Assembly: GCA_947311845.1 (NCBI GenBank) | Contig: CAMZMU010000063.1 | Location: 121,999,964 to 122,063,963 of the forward strand | Reading direction: 5' to 3' | Length of the DNA stretch: 64,000 nucleotides | Source: Poa pratensis | Taxonomy: Eukaryota; Streptophyta; Magnoliopsida; Poales; Poaceae | In this document: in pieces, positions 33,066 to 45,734 of the stretch | How positions within the stretch are numbered: the first letter of the stretch is position 1 | How the letters are laid out: the number at the start of each line of letters is the position of its first letter | Notes under the pieces: model-generated | Databases searched by the model: none | What the model was told of the DNA's origin: nothing | What the model saw: only the letters and a program-made list of their open reading frames with translations | Program-made: the position numbers and the translations under genes

Positions 33066-33545
33066 ATGTACTTTAGTGAACCTTCGCTAAAGAAAAGATG
33101 AGGTGGATGTAATTTAGAAAACAGCTAGATGACAAGATGATTAAGGACCTTTATGTAATACAACTAAAAAAATGGGATGAAAATCACCTTATTTCGCGCT
33201 GTATTACTTTATATCCATCCGTGCATGAATAAATCAAACCATTTAGATCACAAGTAAAGATAAGAGAGAGAAAAACAAGAACTAGACAATAAATATTCCC
33301 CAAGCTCAAGATTTATTTAATTTGATATTACATAAAGACCAAAATAGTTGGATCTAATTTACACAGCAAAAGGACAACATGATTACAATTTCTGAGTACA
33401 GTTAACCACAGCTAATTTCGGTCTTAAAAGACCTACAGTTGGATCATTTCTTGATGAGGATCACACTGCTTCGAACTGTATTACTGTACAGCCATCTATT
33501 CATGAAGAAAATTGATCAAACCATGGATAAGATGGATCGGATGAA
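33066..33545. repeat. 3'-flank copy A of the GRX-like gene duplication
   Basis: This stretch is similar to 36834-37335. Shared landmarks in the same order include a TTTAGTGAACCTTC-like start, GATTAAGGACCTTTA, ATCAAACCAT, CCAAGCTCAAGA and GTATTACTGTACAGCCATCT. Each copy also contains an internal repeat of the CTGTATT..CATCCATC module. It lies downstream of the minus-strand GRX-like pseudogene. Confidence 0.75.
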
Positions 33546-34061
33546 GTAAAGATGAGAGAAGAAACAAGGAAGAACTAATCAGTCCAAGCTTGAGAGTTTA
33601 GCTATAGTATACTAGTAGATAAAAATGGTGGCATATCACTTGTTCTGTTCCAGAAGAGCTCTTGATGATCTTCAATTCAAATTGTGCGAGGCACGAAAGA
33701 AAAATTCAGACATACAAAAGATTTATAAACGATTACCCAATTGATCCACCAGAGTTCCCATTACACAAGCATCTGAGAAACAGATACAACTGACTGAACT
33801 CAGCTCAGATCAATCTGAAACTAGCCGAAGAGCAGATGCAATGCGATGAAGGGTTATCTGCTTCGTGAATGATAATCTATCCAGTTCGGTTTAATTGGAC
33901 TCGTGCAAGGCATTTGAAAGGAGAAATTTATGACAGAAGATCACAAGTCAATTGATCCAGCAGAGCACTCACTATTACAAGAACTAGCTAGCATCCGAAC
34001 CCCAACTGAAACTAACTAAAGAGCAGATGCAATGGAGTGGAGCTTAGGTGAATCGAATTAG
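33546..34061. other. Flank of the GRX-like pseudogene
   Basis: AT-rich 3' flanking sequence with short internal repeats (ATTGATCCA/AGCAGATGCAATG phrases). No gene recognised. Confidence 0.4.
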
Positions 34062-35028
34062 TCAGGAGCAGATGGGGCAGAGGACGAGGCCGTTCTCGTT
34101 GCACTCGCCGCAGCGCATCAGCACGCCCCTCTCTCTGCGCCCCTTCACCACCGCTCCAGCTCCGCGACGACAACCTTGCGGCTGCCGGAGCAGTCGAAGC
34201 AGGGCAAAAACCGCATGCCGCCGCACCCATCGCAGCACCGGCCACCCGGGCGCGCGCGCGGGAGGCCGTGGAGCAGGGGCGCCAGCGCGCCCTCCTCGTC
34301 CATCCGCAGCACCTCCTCCGCGCCGCCGGTGCCGGCCCCGCACGAACAACCGCGGGAGGGAGAGCGGGAGGGGCGGGGGAGGAGGGCGCGGAGCTCGTCC
34401 CGGAAGCCGCGGTCCATGGAGACGTCGCGCTCCCGAAAGGCGACGCCGTGGGAGTGCAGCGCCGCGCGCGCGGCGTTGCAGGCCTCGAAGGTGTCGCGGA
34501 GGGCGCGGAGGGTGGTGGTGTAGAGCACCGCGCAGTGTGCGCCGCCCGGCGGGCAGCGGTGCTGGGGAGGTGGGGGTGGAGTGGGGATGGGAGGGGGACG
34601 CGAGACATTGCCGTCGATGGCGCGGAGGGGGAAGCGGATGCAGCGCGGGGGCTTGCCGTCGGGGTCCCTGGTGTTGGGGCGGTGCGGGGAGGCGGCGGAC
34701 TTGGGTTTGGCCGGCGTGGTGGGGTCGTGGAGGCCCGCCATGAGCTCCCACGAGTTAATGACCTCCGCCTCCGGCAGCGTCGGAGCCTCTTCCGGTGCGC
34801 ATCGGCGGATGGCTTGGGCTTGGACCTGGAGAGTGGCGGGGGAGGCGGCGGTGGCGGTGGAGGCGTGGATTTGGGGGCGGAGGCGGAGGTGGCGGTGAGG
34901 TTGTAGGTGAGGATGCCGTAGGTGGAGGAGGTGAGGGAGACGATGTGGGAGGCGGAGGAGGAGGCGGCGGACACGCCGATGATGCGGCGGTCGTCGTCCT
35001 CGAGGAACGTCGACGACACGCACCCCAT
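34062..35028 (-). pseudogene. Glutaredoxin-domain cysteine-rich protein, frameshifted copy
   Basis: Starts MGCVSSTFLEDDDRRIIGVS (a GC motif compatible with N-myristoylation), then a ten-proline run. Family blocks are spread over three frames: EEAPTLPEAEVINSWELMAG, VLYTTTLRALRDTFEACNAA, VSMDRGFRDELRALL, LPRLFVRGRH, GGAEEVLRMDEEG, CDGCGGMRFLPCFDCSGSRK and RCGECNENGLVLCPIC. Frame changes are needed near 34795, 34355, 34330 and 34140, each by one or two bases. The intact paralogue is at 37730-38368. Proteins of this At5g39865-like family combine a glutaredoxin fold with four C-terminal CxxC pairs; biochemical role poorly known. Either a recent pseudogene or a region of poor base calling. Confidence 0.8.
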
Positions 35029-35476
35029 GGACGACGAAGGATTCGGGGATCGATTCGATCAGGATTCGGAGCTGGGTGGCGGTGGAAGGAAGGAAGAGAA
35101 TGGGGAGAGAGGGTTCGTGGCTCGAGGATTCAAAATTTCAATTTGGATCCGTGGAGCAATGATTCAGGAGGGCGCGGCGGGACAGGAGGAAATGTGGCCG
35201 CACTCGCTGGACTGCAGACTGCACCTGCAGAGTGAAAGCCGGCACCCACCTCGATAGGCGCGCACACACACGCTCTCGAATGGACTCGCTAGGCCGCCAT
35301 GGGTGAGAAATGTGGTCTTTCCTTATGGGCCAGAACAGCTGAAGCATTCTTGGGCCAGGCCGTGCCAACTTCTTCAAGATCAAATTCCACACTGGCAAAT
35401 GGTCGGCTATGGGCAGCCCGGTCGGGCCTATACCAATCCTGGGTTGGGCCATGCCATTGGGTCAAGCTAGGGCCTA
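35029..35476. other. Promoter-side flank of the GRX-like pseudogene
   Basis: GC-rich up to about 35260, then ordinary spacer. No clear TATA element was identified. Ends at a Stowaway MITE. Confidence 0.4.
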
Positions 35477-35619
35477 CTCCCTCCGTTTTTTAATATGAGA
35501 TGTTTTAACTTTTTTCCACATGGACATGTATCCACATATCTAGGCATGTTTTAATTTGTATATGCACTCATTTTAAGTGAATCTAATCAATATGTGCAAC
35601 ACATTAAACATCGAGGGAG
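35477..35619. mobile_element. Stowaway MITE
   Basis: CTCCCTCCGTTTTTTAATAT at the left and CATCGAGGGAG at the right, flanked by TA. The right end is degenerate. Confidence 0.75.
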
Positions 35620-36537
35620 TATTTGTTTAGCGTGAACGTCGGATTCAAGCTGGGTTCGGGCTTTGAATATGGATAGAATATAAGGAGCCTAGCCCGAGGC
35701 CTATTGGGCTTTTCCTCTGTTCGAGTCAGGCATGAGCCTATTTTCAATCTGACGATAGGCTCGGCTGAGGTTGGTCCTGATATTTGACCATCTACTTTTT
35801 TTTGGCCTGACCCAACCAGATTTATGGCTAGGGCTACATCGGATAGAAGTCCTGTGCTCTACCTTCATCCTGGTACGACCGACATAGAGAGACTGTGTGG
35901 TCTTTCGGTTTGTGTATCGATGGCTTAGATCTCATGGATTGTAATAAAGTGTGTCGTCTTTCCTCTTGGCGGTGGTGGCAACGATGGTGTTGAAGTTACT
36001 TTTGGGCCAAGGAGTCCTCCTTTCATTTTTGGTGGGCTCCCTGTCTTCTTTATTGTGCTAAATCATCGATTTGACTACTTGTCATGCATGGAGGTGTGTC
36101 ACCGACAACATATGGCATGTTCAACTATATCAGGTTATCACCCGCTGGAGCGGGTCAACTATTCGAGGTTTTGAGCGATTTTTCACCCAAGTGGCCGAGG
36201 AAAGTCTAGATACCAAAGGTGAAGATAGAGATGACTTCAGCAAATAACATTAATGTAACATTTACTTTAGTTATTATGTAAGTATTTACTCAATTTGATT
36301 TGTTCGTTGATTAAAAATATTAAACATGCCATGTCAATATATTGTTTTATTACATATCACGTTTACTAAATTGCATCCACCTAAAATGCATCCACCTACA
36401 TTTTTTCTACGAAAAATAGGCACCAACCTCCAGAATAGAGCTAGAGGCATAGGCATGGGCAATCTTGATTAATATAACAGAACATGCTAATACCATGCTT
36501 AATAAATACAATGGGGAAAAAAACATACTCCCTCCGT
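35620..36537. other. Spacer between the duplicated GRX-like genes
   Basis: No gene, TE terminus or repeat recognised. Confidence 0.5.
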
Positions 36538-36687
36538 TCTCAAATATAAGATGTTTCAGACTTTGTCCATATACACATGTACACAAATGTATCTAGACAC
36601 ATTTCATGTGTATATTCACTCATTTGTGTATGTATCTAGATAATATGTGAAACATCTAAAATATCTTACATTTAGGAACGGAAGGAG
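36538..36687. mobile_element. Stowaway MITE
   Basis: CTCCCTCCGTTCTCAAATAT to ATTTAGGAACGGAAGGAG, TA-flanked, 150 bp. It lies between the two duplicated GRX-like units. Confidence 0.85.
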
Positions 36688-36833
36688 TAAGACCGAAGCC
36701 TTGCTAGATCATGCAAAAAATACAATGGACCTCTACCTACATATATCAGAAGACTATATTTTTTTCTTAAGTTTATCAGATGTTTTTGGGGATCAAATGA
36801 CTCTCTGTGGGACTACTTATCACTTGGTTACAT

Positions 36834-37335
36834 TAATATACTTTGGTGAACCTTCCAAAAAGAAAAGAAGGAGGTGGCTGTAATTTAGCAAACAGCTAGA
36901 GGACAACATGATTAAGGACCTTTAAGTAAGTACGGTTGGACCATGATTATTTCTTGATGAAGATCACATTGTTTCGAGCTGTATTTCTATACATCCATCT
37001 CTCCACGAAGAAATCAAACCATGGATAGGGATCAAAGCAAGTAAAAAAATAAGAGAGAAAATCAATAACTAGATAATAATTAGCCACTCCAAGCTCAAGA
37101 CTTGAGCGGCATTACATAAAGAACATAAGAGGTGGCTCTAAATTAGAACAGAGCTACAGGGCATCATGATTATAGTTTCTCAGTGCAGTTGATCACAGCT
37201 AATATAGCCTTAAAAGACTTTAGGTTCGTACAGTTGGATCGTTTTTGATGAGGAGAACACTGTTTCCAAATGTATTACTGTACAGCCATCTATTCATGAA
37301 GAAAATTCATCAAACCAACATTTCCTTTAGTTTTC
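36834..37335. repeat. 3'-flank copy B of the GRX-like gene duplication
   Basis: Similar to 33066-33545 and in the same orientation relative to the downstream GRX-like gene. With the coding copies it implies a tandem segmental duplication of roughly 3.8 kb. Confidence 0.75.
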
Positions 37336-37729
37336 TCTGATATATTCGACCAAACCAAGTAAATATAAGAGCGAATAAGCAAGAATTAGGCAATAATTAA
37401 TAACTCCAAGCTCATGTATTTACTGCACATTAGTATTTCGTTTACATTAACCAATCAAGCTAATATCAGTTCCAATTTTTACACACATATACAAGCACCG
37501 GCTCTTATTCCTGAATCGCCATCACCGCAATGGCAATTCTGCAGCAAGGAGCCAAAAGAACAATTCGTTCTCTTCCATGAGCAGCAAATCCGATCCCCAA
37601 AATGATCGGATTGATTTAGAACACACAAATCAAGAACACCAAGAAACCGAAATGCGCCTCTCTGATGACGAATCTAACAACCTCTAATCCTTCAACAGTT
37701 AGCAGCGCGAATTTAACGAGGGGGAGCGA

Positions 37730-38368
37730 TCAAGAAGAGCAATTGGCGCAGCGCACCAATCCGTTCTCGTTGCAGTCACCGCAGCGGATGGCGCGGCCTT
37801 CCTCCTCGTCGAAGACCTTGCGGCTGCCGGCGCAGGTGGGGCAGGGGGCGAATCGGACGCCACCGCACGCGTCGCAGACGAAGGCCGGGTCCTGCCCGGC
37901 GGCGCCCTCGAGGAGGCGCCGGAGCTGCCCCGACTCGTGCAGCTGCCGGACCTCGTCGGCGCCTCCCACGAGGCGGCCGCCGATGAAGAGCTGCGGGAGC
38001 GAGAAGGCGCGGCCCCGCGCGTCGAGCAGGGACTGCAACTCGCGCCGCAGCGCGGCGTCCATGGACACGTCGCGCTCGTCGACGGCGACGCGGGAGCCGC
38101 GCAGGATGGCGCGCGCGGCGGAGCAGTCGGCGAAGGTGCGCCGCACCCCGCGCAGCGACGTCGTGTAGAGCACCACCGCCTGCGGCCGCGCGCGGGGCTC
38201 GTCGGCGAGCTGCGGCCGGCGCCACTTGGGCATCAGTCGGTGCCCCTGGTGGTGGTGGTACGTCAGCGACCGCGCGAACTGCCGCGGCTGCTGCTGCTTC
38301 TTGCCGCCCTCCGTCCCGCCGGCCACGCCGCAGCCGACCTCCATCTCTTCTCGGTTCTCGACCCTCAC
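37730..38368 (-). CDS. Glutaredoxin-domain cysteine-rich protein, intact
   Basis: A single-exon ORF of 212 residues (MRVENREEMEVGCGVAGG; a second start at 38344 would give 204). The glutaredoxin-like fold spans VVLYTTSLRGVRRTFADCSA to SLPQLFIGGRLVGGADEVRQ. The classical CxxC active site is replaced by a lone Cys (ADCSAAR). The C-terminus has four CxxC pairs (CDACGG, CPTCAG, CGDCNE, CANC), likely zinc-binding. This is the At5g39865-like GRX family found across plants; function is not well established. A TATATATA element lies upstream at about 38560-38568. It is paralogous to the pseudogene at 34062-35028. Confidence 0.9.
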   Translation of the reverse strand: MRVENREEMEVGCGVAGGTEGGKKQQQPRQFARSLTYHHHQGHRLMPKWRRPQLADEPRARPQAVVLYTTSLRGVRRTFADCSAARAILRGSRVAVDERDVSMDAALRRELQSLLDARGRAFSLPQLFIGGRLVGGADEVRQLHESGQLRRLLEGAAGQDPAFVCDACGGVRFAPCPTCAGSRKVFDEEEGRAIRCGDCNENGLVRCANCSS

Positions 38369-38557
38369 CGACGTCGGTGAGGAAGACGTGCTGCCGCGTC
38401 AGGTAGGGGCGGGTTCTTCTCGGCTATGGCGGTTACCTTGGGTTGAGGCGACGGAAGGGGGAAAGGGAGAAAGAAAGAGTCTTGCGAAAGCGAGCAATGG
38501 AAATTAGCTGGGGAAGGAAAAGGTAGATGGATGTGTGTGCGTGGTGGGGTTTAGTCG

Positions 38558-38569
38558 TGGCGTATATAT
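38558..38569 (-). promoter_or_regulatory. TATA box of the intact GRX-like gene
   Basis: The minus strand reads AAATATATATACG about 190 bp upstream of the ATG at 38368, a plausible TATA element. Confidence 0.45.
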
Positions 38570-38739
38570 ATTTTCTTCTCTCGGTGGAAGTTCGGTTGCT
38601 TTTTGTTTGGTTCTTCTCTGTTTGCGCTGATTTTTCTTTCTTTCCCAAAATGCTGAAAATTTCTGTTGTGAACAAGAATGGCACAACTAATTTATTAACT
38701 AATTTCTGCAATAAAACCAGTAACTAACTGAGACAGGGT

Positions 38740-41492
38740 TAGCTTGTGATGAATAGACTAATTTACTACTAACTAATCTGTTGTTTTGAGCTGAAACAAG
38801 GAATGTGCAGCCGCAGTAATGGCTAAAAATAACCTTTTTTTTCCTTAGTTTTGAAGCATTTGGTTACTTTGGTTAGTCTTTTTTAGTTGCTAGCTTGTGA
38901 ATAGAGTGGCTGGCAGTGGGTCCGGGTGTTGGGGCCGTTATTACCGGTGGGAATGACTTTGTACGTTTGTGCTGCAAGAAGAGGAAGGTTCTTGAACATG
39001 TGTCGTGTTCAGCCTCAGACGAGAGCCTGTCATCTTCTCTATATTCACTTCCCCTTTTCTCCATTTTGTGTGAATCATATTCGACTACGACACAGATAGG
39101 AAGAAGCAGAGCACGAGGTAGATATGACTTAGAGATCATTTGACCGAAGACTTCAGGCTCCGCCGAAAATAGACTCACTTCGCGGTCTTTGAGCTATGTC
39201 GTGTAAGAGATATTTCATTTTTTTATGAAAAATAACTTGAGAAGTAAAAATAATTGTTTTAAGCAAACATTTAGCAGGATATACAAATTTGCCCGTCAAA
39301 TATGATCTCTTATCCACCACAGTGCAATGCTCATTGCCTCGGCGTGCATGCTTTTTCTCTACCGGGGAGAGGCTGGCAACATGATTGTTCATTCTGAAAC
39401 CCACATTATGGAGGCTCATCTGTACGGGGCTACTATGTGGCCGTGTCCGCAGCTTGGGAAACAAGTGCAAGATCATGAACAGTACTAGCTAGCAACTGCT
39501 GTTGAAGGCTGAAGCTATAGGTGCATGCATGGTGGGGTGGAACAACAGCAAAATAGGAGCTTGGGAACCACATGGGCATGGTCCTGTATCATAGACTCAA
39601 ACGTCCAGCTCCCATGAGTGATGAGTTAGGTTTCTAGGACGATTGTAATCTGGCAAGCATCCTAGCTGTTCTTGATAAATGCTACACTATTTAGGATCTT
39701 GGAGTGATTGATGAGCTGCTGGTTATGGGTTCCATGCCGAACAATTACAATTGGCAGCTGGAGCTTGGAGATGGAGAGGTGGCAAGAGCCACAAAATCGT
39801 ATGGCATGATATTTGTTCGGCAAGCTCGGTATTTTACGGTCAATCAATCGATGGAGAGGCTTGAGAGACACATCTCTTATATCCAAAATTAGTCGAAGAG
39901 AAATTTAAAGGCTTTGATCTGTTTAAGATGTCGATATTTGGAGAACATAGTAATGCTAGATGGATTCGAGATTTCTAGGTTCCTGATGCCATCGAGACCA
40001 AGTCTGTATCTTAAACCCGAACGTGCGAAGTGTGTTTTAGTCGTTGTTGAACGCGGTTGCTTTCGTGTGACTTTTCCGAACGCCTGAACAGAAAACCGGC
40101 CGGCCGGGTGATATATATGCATAACCGGCCGGACAGCTTGCGGTTTTCTTGTGTTGTGCCGATGAAGTTACTAGTTGCTCAGGTATCACTGTCCACGGCA
40201 AGGCTGTATCTGCAAGAGCTCAGCTGACCATGTTTTTCAGCCATTATCTTTCCCTCGCCATGAGAATAAACTTCGATCGGTTTGAAGTGTACAACACGGT
40301 GAAGACTCATAGAAAAAGAGGCATTCTTCTGCGTGTCACGTTGTTTGTAACCCGAGAAAAAGCCTGAGAACTTAAAAGAAAGCAAAACCGGCGGACGGCG
40401 ACATTTTGCAGCAGTTGAAATGGAGTTCGTTTTGGCCAGAAAGTAAACATCTGTAAGTGAAGATCTTCAAGCACTTAATTTCGATACACATCCGTCTGGA
40501 ATGAAAGTAAAGAAGATAAATAATCTCTCTTGAAGGGAGAGGAAAAGCATGGCTTATGAGCAGAGCAAGCATTACATACAAGCCTTGTAAATATGGAGTT
40601 AATCTGCCTTGTAAGTAAAGCCATATACAGAGACCGAAAGGTGGAGACTCTGGATCATACGTTAGTTTCAGTCTCAACGCTAGCTGCAGCTGAGCAAGTG
40701 GTAGGTGATAATTATTGGGCTAATGAGGTACAGGCCATGTACGCACGGCTAACCAGTTTATAAGACAGCCTGATAAGGAAACATGAGCTGTCTCCTGAGT
40801 CCTGACTCCTGTTACGATCATCGGCCGGTCCCTGTGTCCCCGGGCGTGTGAGTTGCGATCGCCTCTACGGTGACTTACCTGTCTAATGATCTTTTACCGG
40901 TGAATATTCAGGTTTCCCACGTTAAATCGATGTCTCTTGTCTGCGTTGCCCTCTGTTTACCGCGCAACGACCAGATTATTGTACACCACCTCCTCCAGAT
41001 TTGGAACTGCTCGATTTCTGGTTGAGTAAACCCTTGACCGTGATCATCAACTTTAGAAAAAAAAATTGTAAACTAAACTTGGAAATAGACATACAGGGTG
41101 TAACTAGATTCTTTTGCCAATAACGGCTGGAGGAGTTCAGACAATTCAGAAGATCAGACCAATGTGCTAAGAGTTGGCTAAGCACAGCTTACCCATCACC
41201 CATGGCTCTCATGGGACTGTGCACCTAATCATGGTGCTGCAATATCCATGCATGCACCGTACCGGATCATGGGTCGTTTGGTGGCCTTTAGACTTCATTT
41301 CATCATCGGTGGTCGGGGTCATGGTTACGCGACACTGGACAAGCAGACAGAGCTCTTGATAGCCGTCTCCCTCGCAACAGCGAGTGGTTCGGAGGAGACA
41401 GCGGCAACGGGCCGAGAAGGATTAGTTAGCACAGGCCACAAGGCGCACACGCGAGCGATTGCCTCACATGCACGATCGGCAGGAACATAGTA
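38740..41492. other. Unassigned intergenic DNA
   Basis: No convincing gene, RNA gene or TE boundary was found. Several 60-107-codon frames are present, but none has recognisable motifs. A GGCCGGCCGG-type palindromic stretch occurs near 40098. Confidence 0.5.
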
Positions 41493-41637
41493 CTCCATGC
41501 GTTTCAAATTATAAAATGTTTTGAATATTCGAACCTGGATTAAATACAGAATAAAATGAGTGAACAACGCACCGAAACACGTCTATATATTGAATTTAGA
41601 ATAAGTTAGAAGATGTCATAATTCGGAACTGAAAGAG
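41493..41637. mobile_element. Diverged Stowaway MITE
   Basis: CTCCATGCGTTTCAAATTAT at the left and ATAATTCGGAACTGAAAGAG at the right are imperfect inverted ends, TA-flanked. Confidence 0.6.
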
Positions 41638-43440
41638 TTATAAGTAAGAGTTCAACTGATGAAGGTCCGCTGGGAAGCATAGAAGAAACAATCTACAGTG
41701 AAACAAGATGATGATGGTCGAGTAAATTACGAAAAAATATGACATTTCCGGATAGATTAACGAGCCAGTACCTACTTTGATAATTTTTTTAAAAAAATAC
41801 CAAATTCAAGTCTAAGGCGTGGCATTACAAATCGCACCGATTTCTGTCTAAATACATTTTGACTGCAAAACTCACCGGACCCATTTGTAAGGGCCCAGTT
41901 GCAGCACATGTGGAGAACGAGATGGACGTGGGGCCCACCTATCAGACCCATCTTTTCCCCCTCTCACTTCTTCCACCTCCTGTCTCTCTCCAGCCGGATC
42001 CGTTCGATAGACCCTGCCGCCGCCGGCTCACAAGTCGACTTGATCGGGAATGGTCTAACATAGATTATGGTGGCCGCCACTGTGATCTTCGTTGTTCCCT
42101 TGCCGTTGTCCGCACAATCAGATTATTAGTCAAGGTATGTATATGAGATACTAATCTCCTTTTCGCTTCAATTTAGCAGCAGTTGGTTAGTTCAAAATCT
42201 GTGAAAAGTACCTAAGTTGTTACACCAATTTCTTCGCTCTCAAATCTGCCCCAATGCTACTTTTTTGTTGATCGAGTCGTGGGTGAATGATGATAGAAGA
42301 GACATATATGTATAACTTGCGAATGGGCACGTGCGTTGCTACTATACATATGTCAATATGCAATTTCGGATTAGACTTTGTCATCACTCCCCCCTCCCCC
42401 CCCCCCCCCCCCCCCCTATACTCAAATTCTGGTTCCGCCCCTGACCATTACTCTACGGATTGGGGTATGGCTGCTCGAACAATGAAAGACCCCATAATCT
42501 CCATCCCCAACCGTCGGCAATTAGTTCTAAAACTTCATGCTTCGAGTTTAGTTTAGGATTACTAGCATTTCTTGCAAAGTAGTCGTCATTATTCGAAACT
42601 ACTCGCATGTGATATTATTCTTAGACTTTCAAGGTAACAATGGCCAGTGGAAGCAATCGGATTTATTAGTTGTTAAGCATTAACTAATTTGCATGTCATT
42701 CAAGCAAAGATGGTAATTAAATATCATGCAATAAAATCAATAACTAAGCTAGTAAATATTTATCATATGTGACATGTAGGATTAGCATGGTCAAGGAAAT
42801 CTGGCTTGCCTACTATCCCGCACTCGTTCTCTTCTTCCGGTTGAGGGTTGTGTTCACCTTGTACTCCCTCCTCGTATACTATACTCGTCGTTAGCGTGCC
42901 CTATTGTAAAATATCCAAACACAAATAAATTTCCTGCTCACCAAATGCAAGCTAGGAACAAAATGTAAGTAATTCTGAAATAAACTTGAACTGTAAGAAG
43001 AAATAAAATTCAGGTTTTGGTACCAAGGAAGTGAAAATATGGAGTTATGGTGTTGGGCTGATACTCGCAGAGTGGTATAGGTTCAATGGGCTAGACTTTG
43101 ATTTGTCATGTGGGAGTTTTATTGGATTGGGCTAAAAAAGAGAAGGGGAAGTGCTAGCCGGGCTAACTGAACGTGGTAAGCAGATAACTTTCTCTCTGAA
43201 CGAACAGAAAGTTCAGTTCATGTTCACTAGAAAACAGAGGACTTTAGCTGCTACGAAATCGGCGATTGCGTGGCCGGCGAAACTCATCAGCGGCAACCGA
43301 GGATATCAGCGTGATTAGAAGAGCATGTGGGTTCCATTTTTAGAAGGAAAGCAGTACATGCTACAGCTGAAAAGATCAGCCATGGCAGTGCCATGAACTA
43401 CTGATTGGTCAACCTGGACCACATGAAGAGGATGATAAAA
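41638..43440. other. Intergenic DNA with an exon-like segment
   Basis: At 41860-42135 a pyrimidine-rich, leader-like segment ends at a good donor (GTCAAG then GTATGT), but no downstream coding exon follows. A hAT-like terminus (AATTCTGGTTCCGCCCCTGA) sits at 42426-42446 next to a C-run, without a partner. The rest is featureless. Confidence 0.4.
42389..42416 (+). repeat. C-homopolymer tract 1
   Basis: Six C, one T, then 21 consecutive C residues. The opposite strand is a G-run. Confidence 0.95.
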
Positions 43441-43519
43441 TCTCATAGCCCCCGCGTCGCTCTCACGAGGGCGACACGGGCGGCGGTCCAAACCCTAGCC
43501 GCCCCGAGCTCCTTCCTCC

Positions 43520-43520
<1 letters not shown>

Positions 43521-43552
<32 letters not shown>
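43521..43552 (+). repeat. C-homopolymer tract 2 (32 C)
   Basis: Thirty-two consecutive C residues, preceded by a CTCCTTCCTCCT pyrimidine tract, in GC-rich sequence. Length may be inexact for technical reasons. Confidence 0.95.
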
Positions 43553-43553
<1 letters not shown>

Positions 43554-44528
43554 CCGTCGCCTGAGGACGCCGCCGGCGCTGCGGCTGAAGGTGGCGGCGG
43601 GGAGCCCCCTCGCGTGCATGGGTGTGGTGTTGTGTGCGTGCGTGTGTTCCGCCTTGGCCCGCCATGGGCTCCTCCTGCCTCCCCTCGAGCGAGCACGGCG
43701 CCGTGCTCTGGCGCTGCCCCTGCTCTTCACGTCCTCCGCTCGGCTACCGCCGATGTACCGCGTCGCGCCGCCCGTGAAGCTCTCCCTGCTGGGACCTTCC
43801 AGATCTAGTAGATCTGACGGGTGGCTGGCCGAGGGCGTACGCCGCCGCTCCGGTCGTCTGCCGGCCGCGGTCGCGCGTCGCCTCAACGGCGGTCGGCCTG
43901 CGTGGCCTTGCCGGCGGTGCCCTGGCTCCCATGGTGCCTGCCGTGGAGCCGCCAGATCCAGAGCCGTTGGGCTGGATCTAGGCTGGGGCCGGGCCGGCTG
44001 AAAGTGCATGTGTTGCCCCATGTGTGGTTTTGGTAATTAATGACAATCCTTAATGTTTGTATTGAGATATTCTTATAGGTTCGTCCATTGGCATCGCTTG
44101 AACTCCATGTGTTGGATTCAAGGTTGTATGCCATCAAGATCATTGATTATATTGGACATATTTGATATGATCAAGAAGAGAAGAGAAGATACAATGTTGA
44201 TCAAAACTAAGTGCAAAGAGTATATTCAAGTTGATTAACACACAAAGCTAAATGATGTACCATGTGGGTTCATGTGATCCAATGGTATGGTAAGAAATTG
44301 TCCATATGGCTTTGTGTACTAACCCATGATATATGTATGTGGAGTATCTTTGTTGGGTTAGGTATCTTTCCATGAGCTCGCATCAAAAGGAAGATTTCAT
44401 TTAGCTCGTGGAGAATGACGTCAAGTGGTGATCGTCGTCAAGATTGAGAAGAGCAAGTTCAAGATAAGCATCTCGAAGAAATCTTATCCTTGAACCTTGC
44501 CACCCATTTGGAGATAATGGCAAGTGAA

Positions 44529-45496
44529 GATGTGCCTAAGAGAGTCTCTCCCATAGGTGTATGGGGGAGCAACATATGAGTCTTCACCAAGCAAAGCGCA
44601 ATCAAGAAAGGTGGTCCACTTGAAAAGATCAAGATCGTCATCATCTAGCTCAAGTGGAATGCGCAAGGCAAAGGTATGATCTTGGTAGGGTTTCTATTTT
44701 ACCGATCTCATGGGGAGACCGGGTTATAGGATAGACGGCGTACTATCAAGAGGGGCTCTCAAGTGAGTAACTTGAATGCATCTTTGTGGAGAGCTCAAAC
44801 CTTTGCATACTTGGCATATCAACTTTTTTGGTTCTTATTTGACTTTTATCCATGTGAGAATTTAGAGCTTGTGTTCATCTCCATACCAAGCTCTAGTTCA
44901 TCAAAAAGGGATTTCATATGCATCACTTGTTGCGTTTTTTATGTTGAAAGTTTTACCGGGTTGCCTTTTCTATGAGAGGCCAAACTCTCTCCTTGTTGCT
45001 TCTTCCTCACATGATGTGCCTAAGAGAGTCTCTCCCATAGGTGTATGGGGGAGCAACATATGAGTCTTCACCAAGCAAAGCGCAATCAAGAAAGGTGGTC
45101 CACTTGAAAAAATCAAGATCGTCATCATCTAGCTCAAGTGGAATGTGCAAGGCAAAGGTATGATCTTGGTAGGGTTTCTATTTTACCGATCTCATGGGGA
45201 GACCGGGTTATAGGATAGACGGCGTACTATCAAGAGGGGCTCTCAAGTGAGTAACTTGATCGCATCTTTGTGGAGAGCTCAAACCTTTGCATACTTGGCA
45301 TATCATCTTTTTGGTTCTTATTTGACTTTTATCCATGTGAGAATTTAGAGCTTGTGTTCATCTCCATACCAAGCTCTAGTTCATCAAAAAGGGATTTCAT
45401 ATGCATCACTTGTTGCGTTTTTTATGTTGAAAGTTTTACCGGGTTGCCTTTTCTATGAGAGGCCAAACTCTCTCCTTGTTGCTTCCTCCTCACATG
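44529..45496 (+). repeat. 484 bp tandem duplication in the solo LTR
   Basis: Two nearly identical units, 44529-45012 and 45013-45496, start GATGTGCCTAAGAGAGTCTC and differ by a handful of substitutions and short indels. Confidence 0.9.
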
Positions 45497-45734
45497 ATGG
45501 ACTATGATGTTTCTCTGCATAATCTTGACGGGCTTTTCGTTGCGATTCCAACGAGCCCAAGATCATCGAAATCGGAGTCCGGATGAAAAAGATATTGCAG
45601 TTTTCGTTTTGCTGTTCCTGTCAGTTTTCAGAAAACAAGATATTCCGGTCCTTTTTGGAAATATCCGGTTACCATCGGTACGTGATTTTCTGGTGCACGA
45701 CCTGGGCCGGAAATTCCGGTCCAAAATGAACCGG

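Noticed and set aside
34048..34906. Long plus-strand GC-rich ORFs
   Set aside because: Antisense shadows of the minus-strand GRX-like pseudogene; composition is driven by GC content.
43405..44021. Gene encoded by ORFs over the 32-C tract
   Set aside because: The frame depends on a homopolymer (poly-Pro/poly-Gly) and has no domain; context is transposon leader-like.
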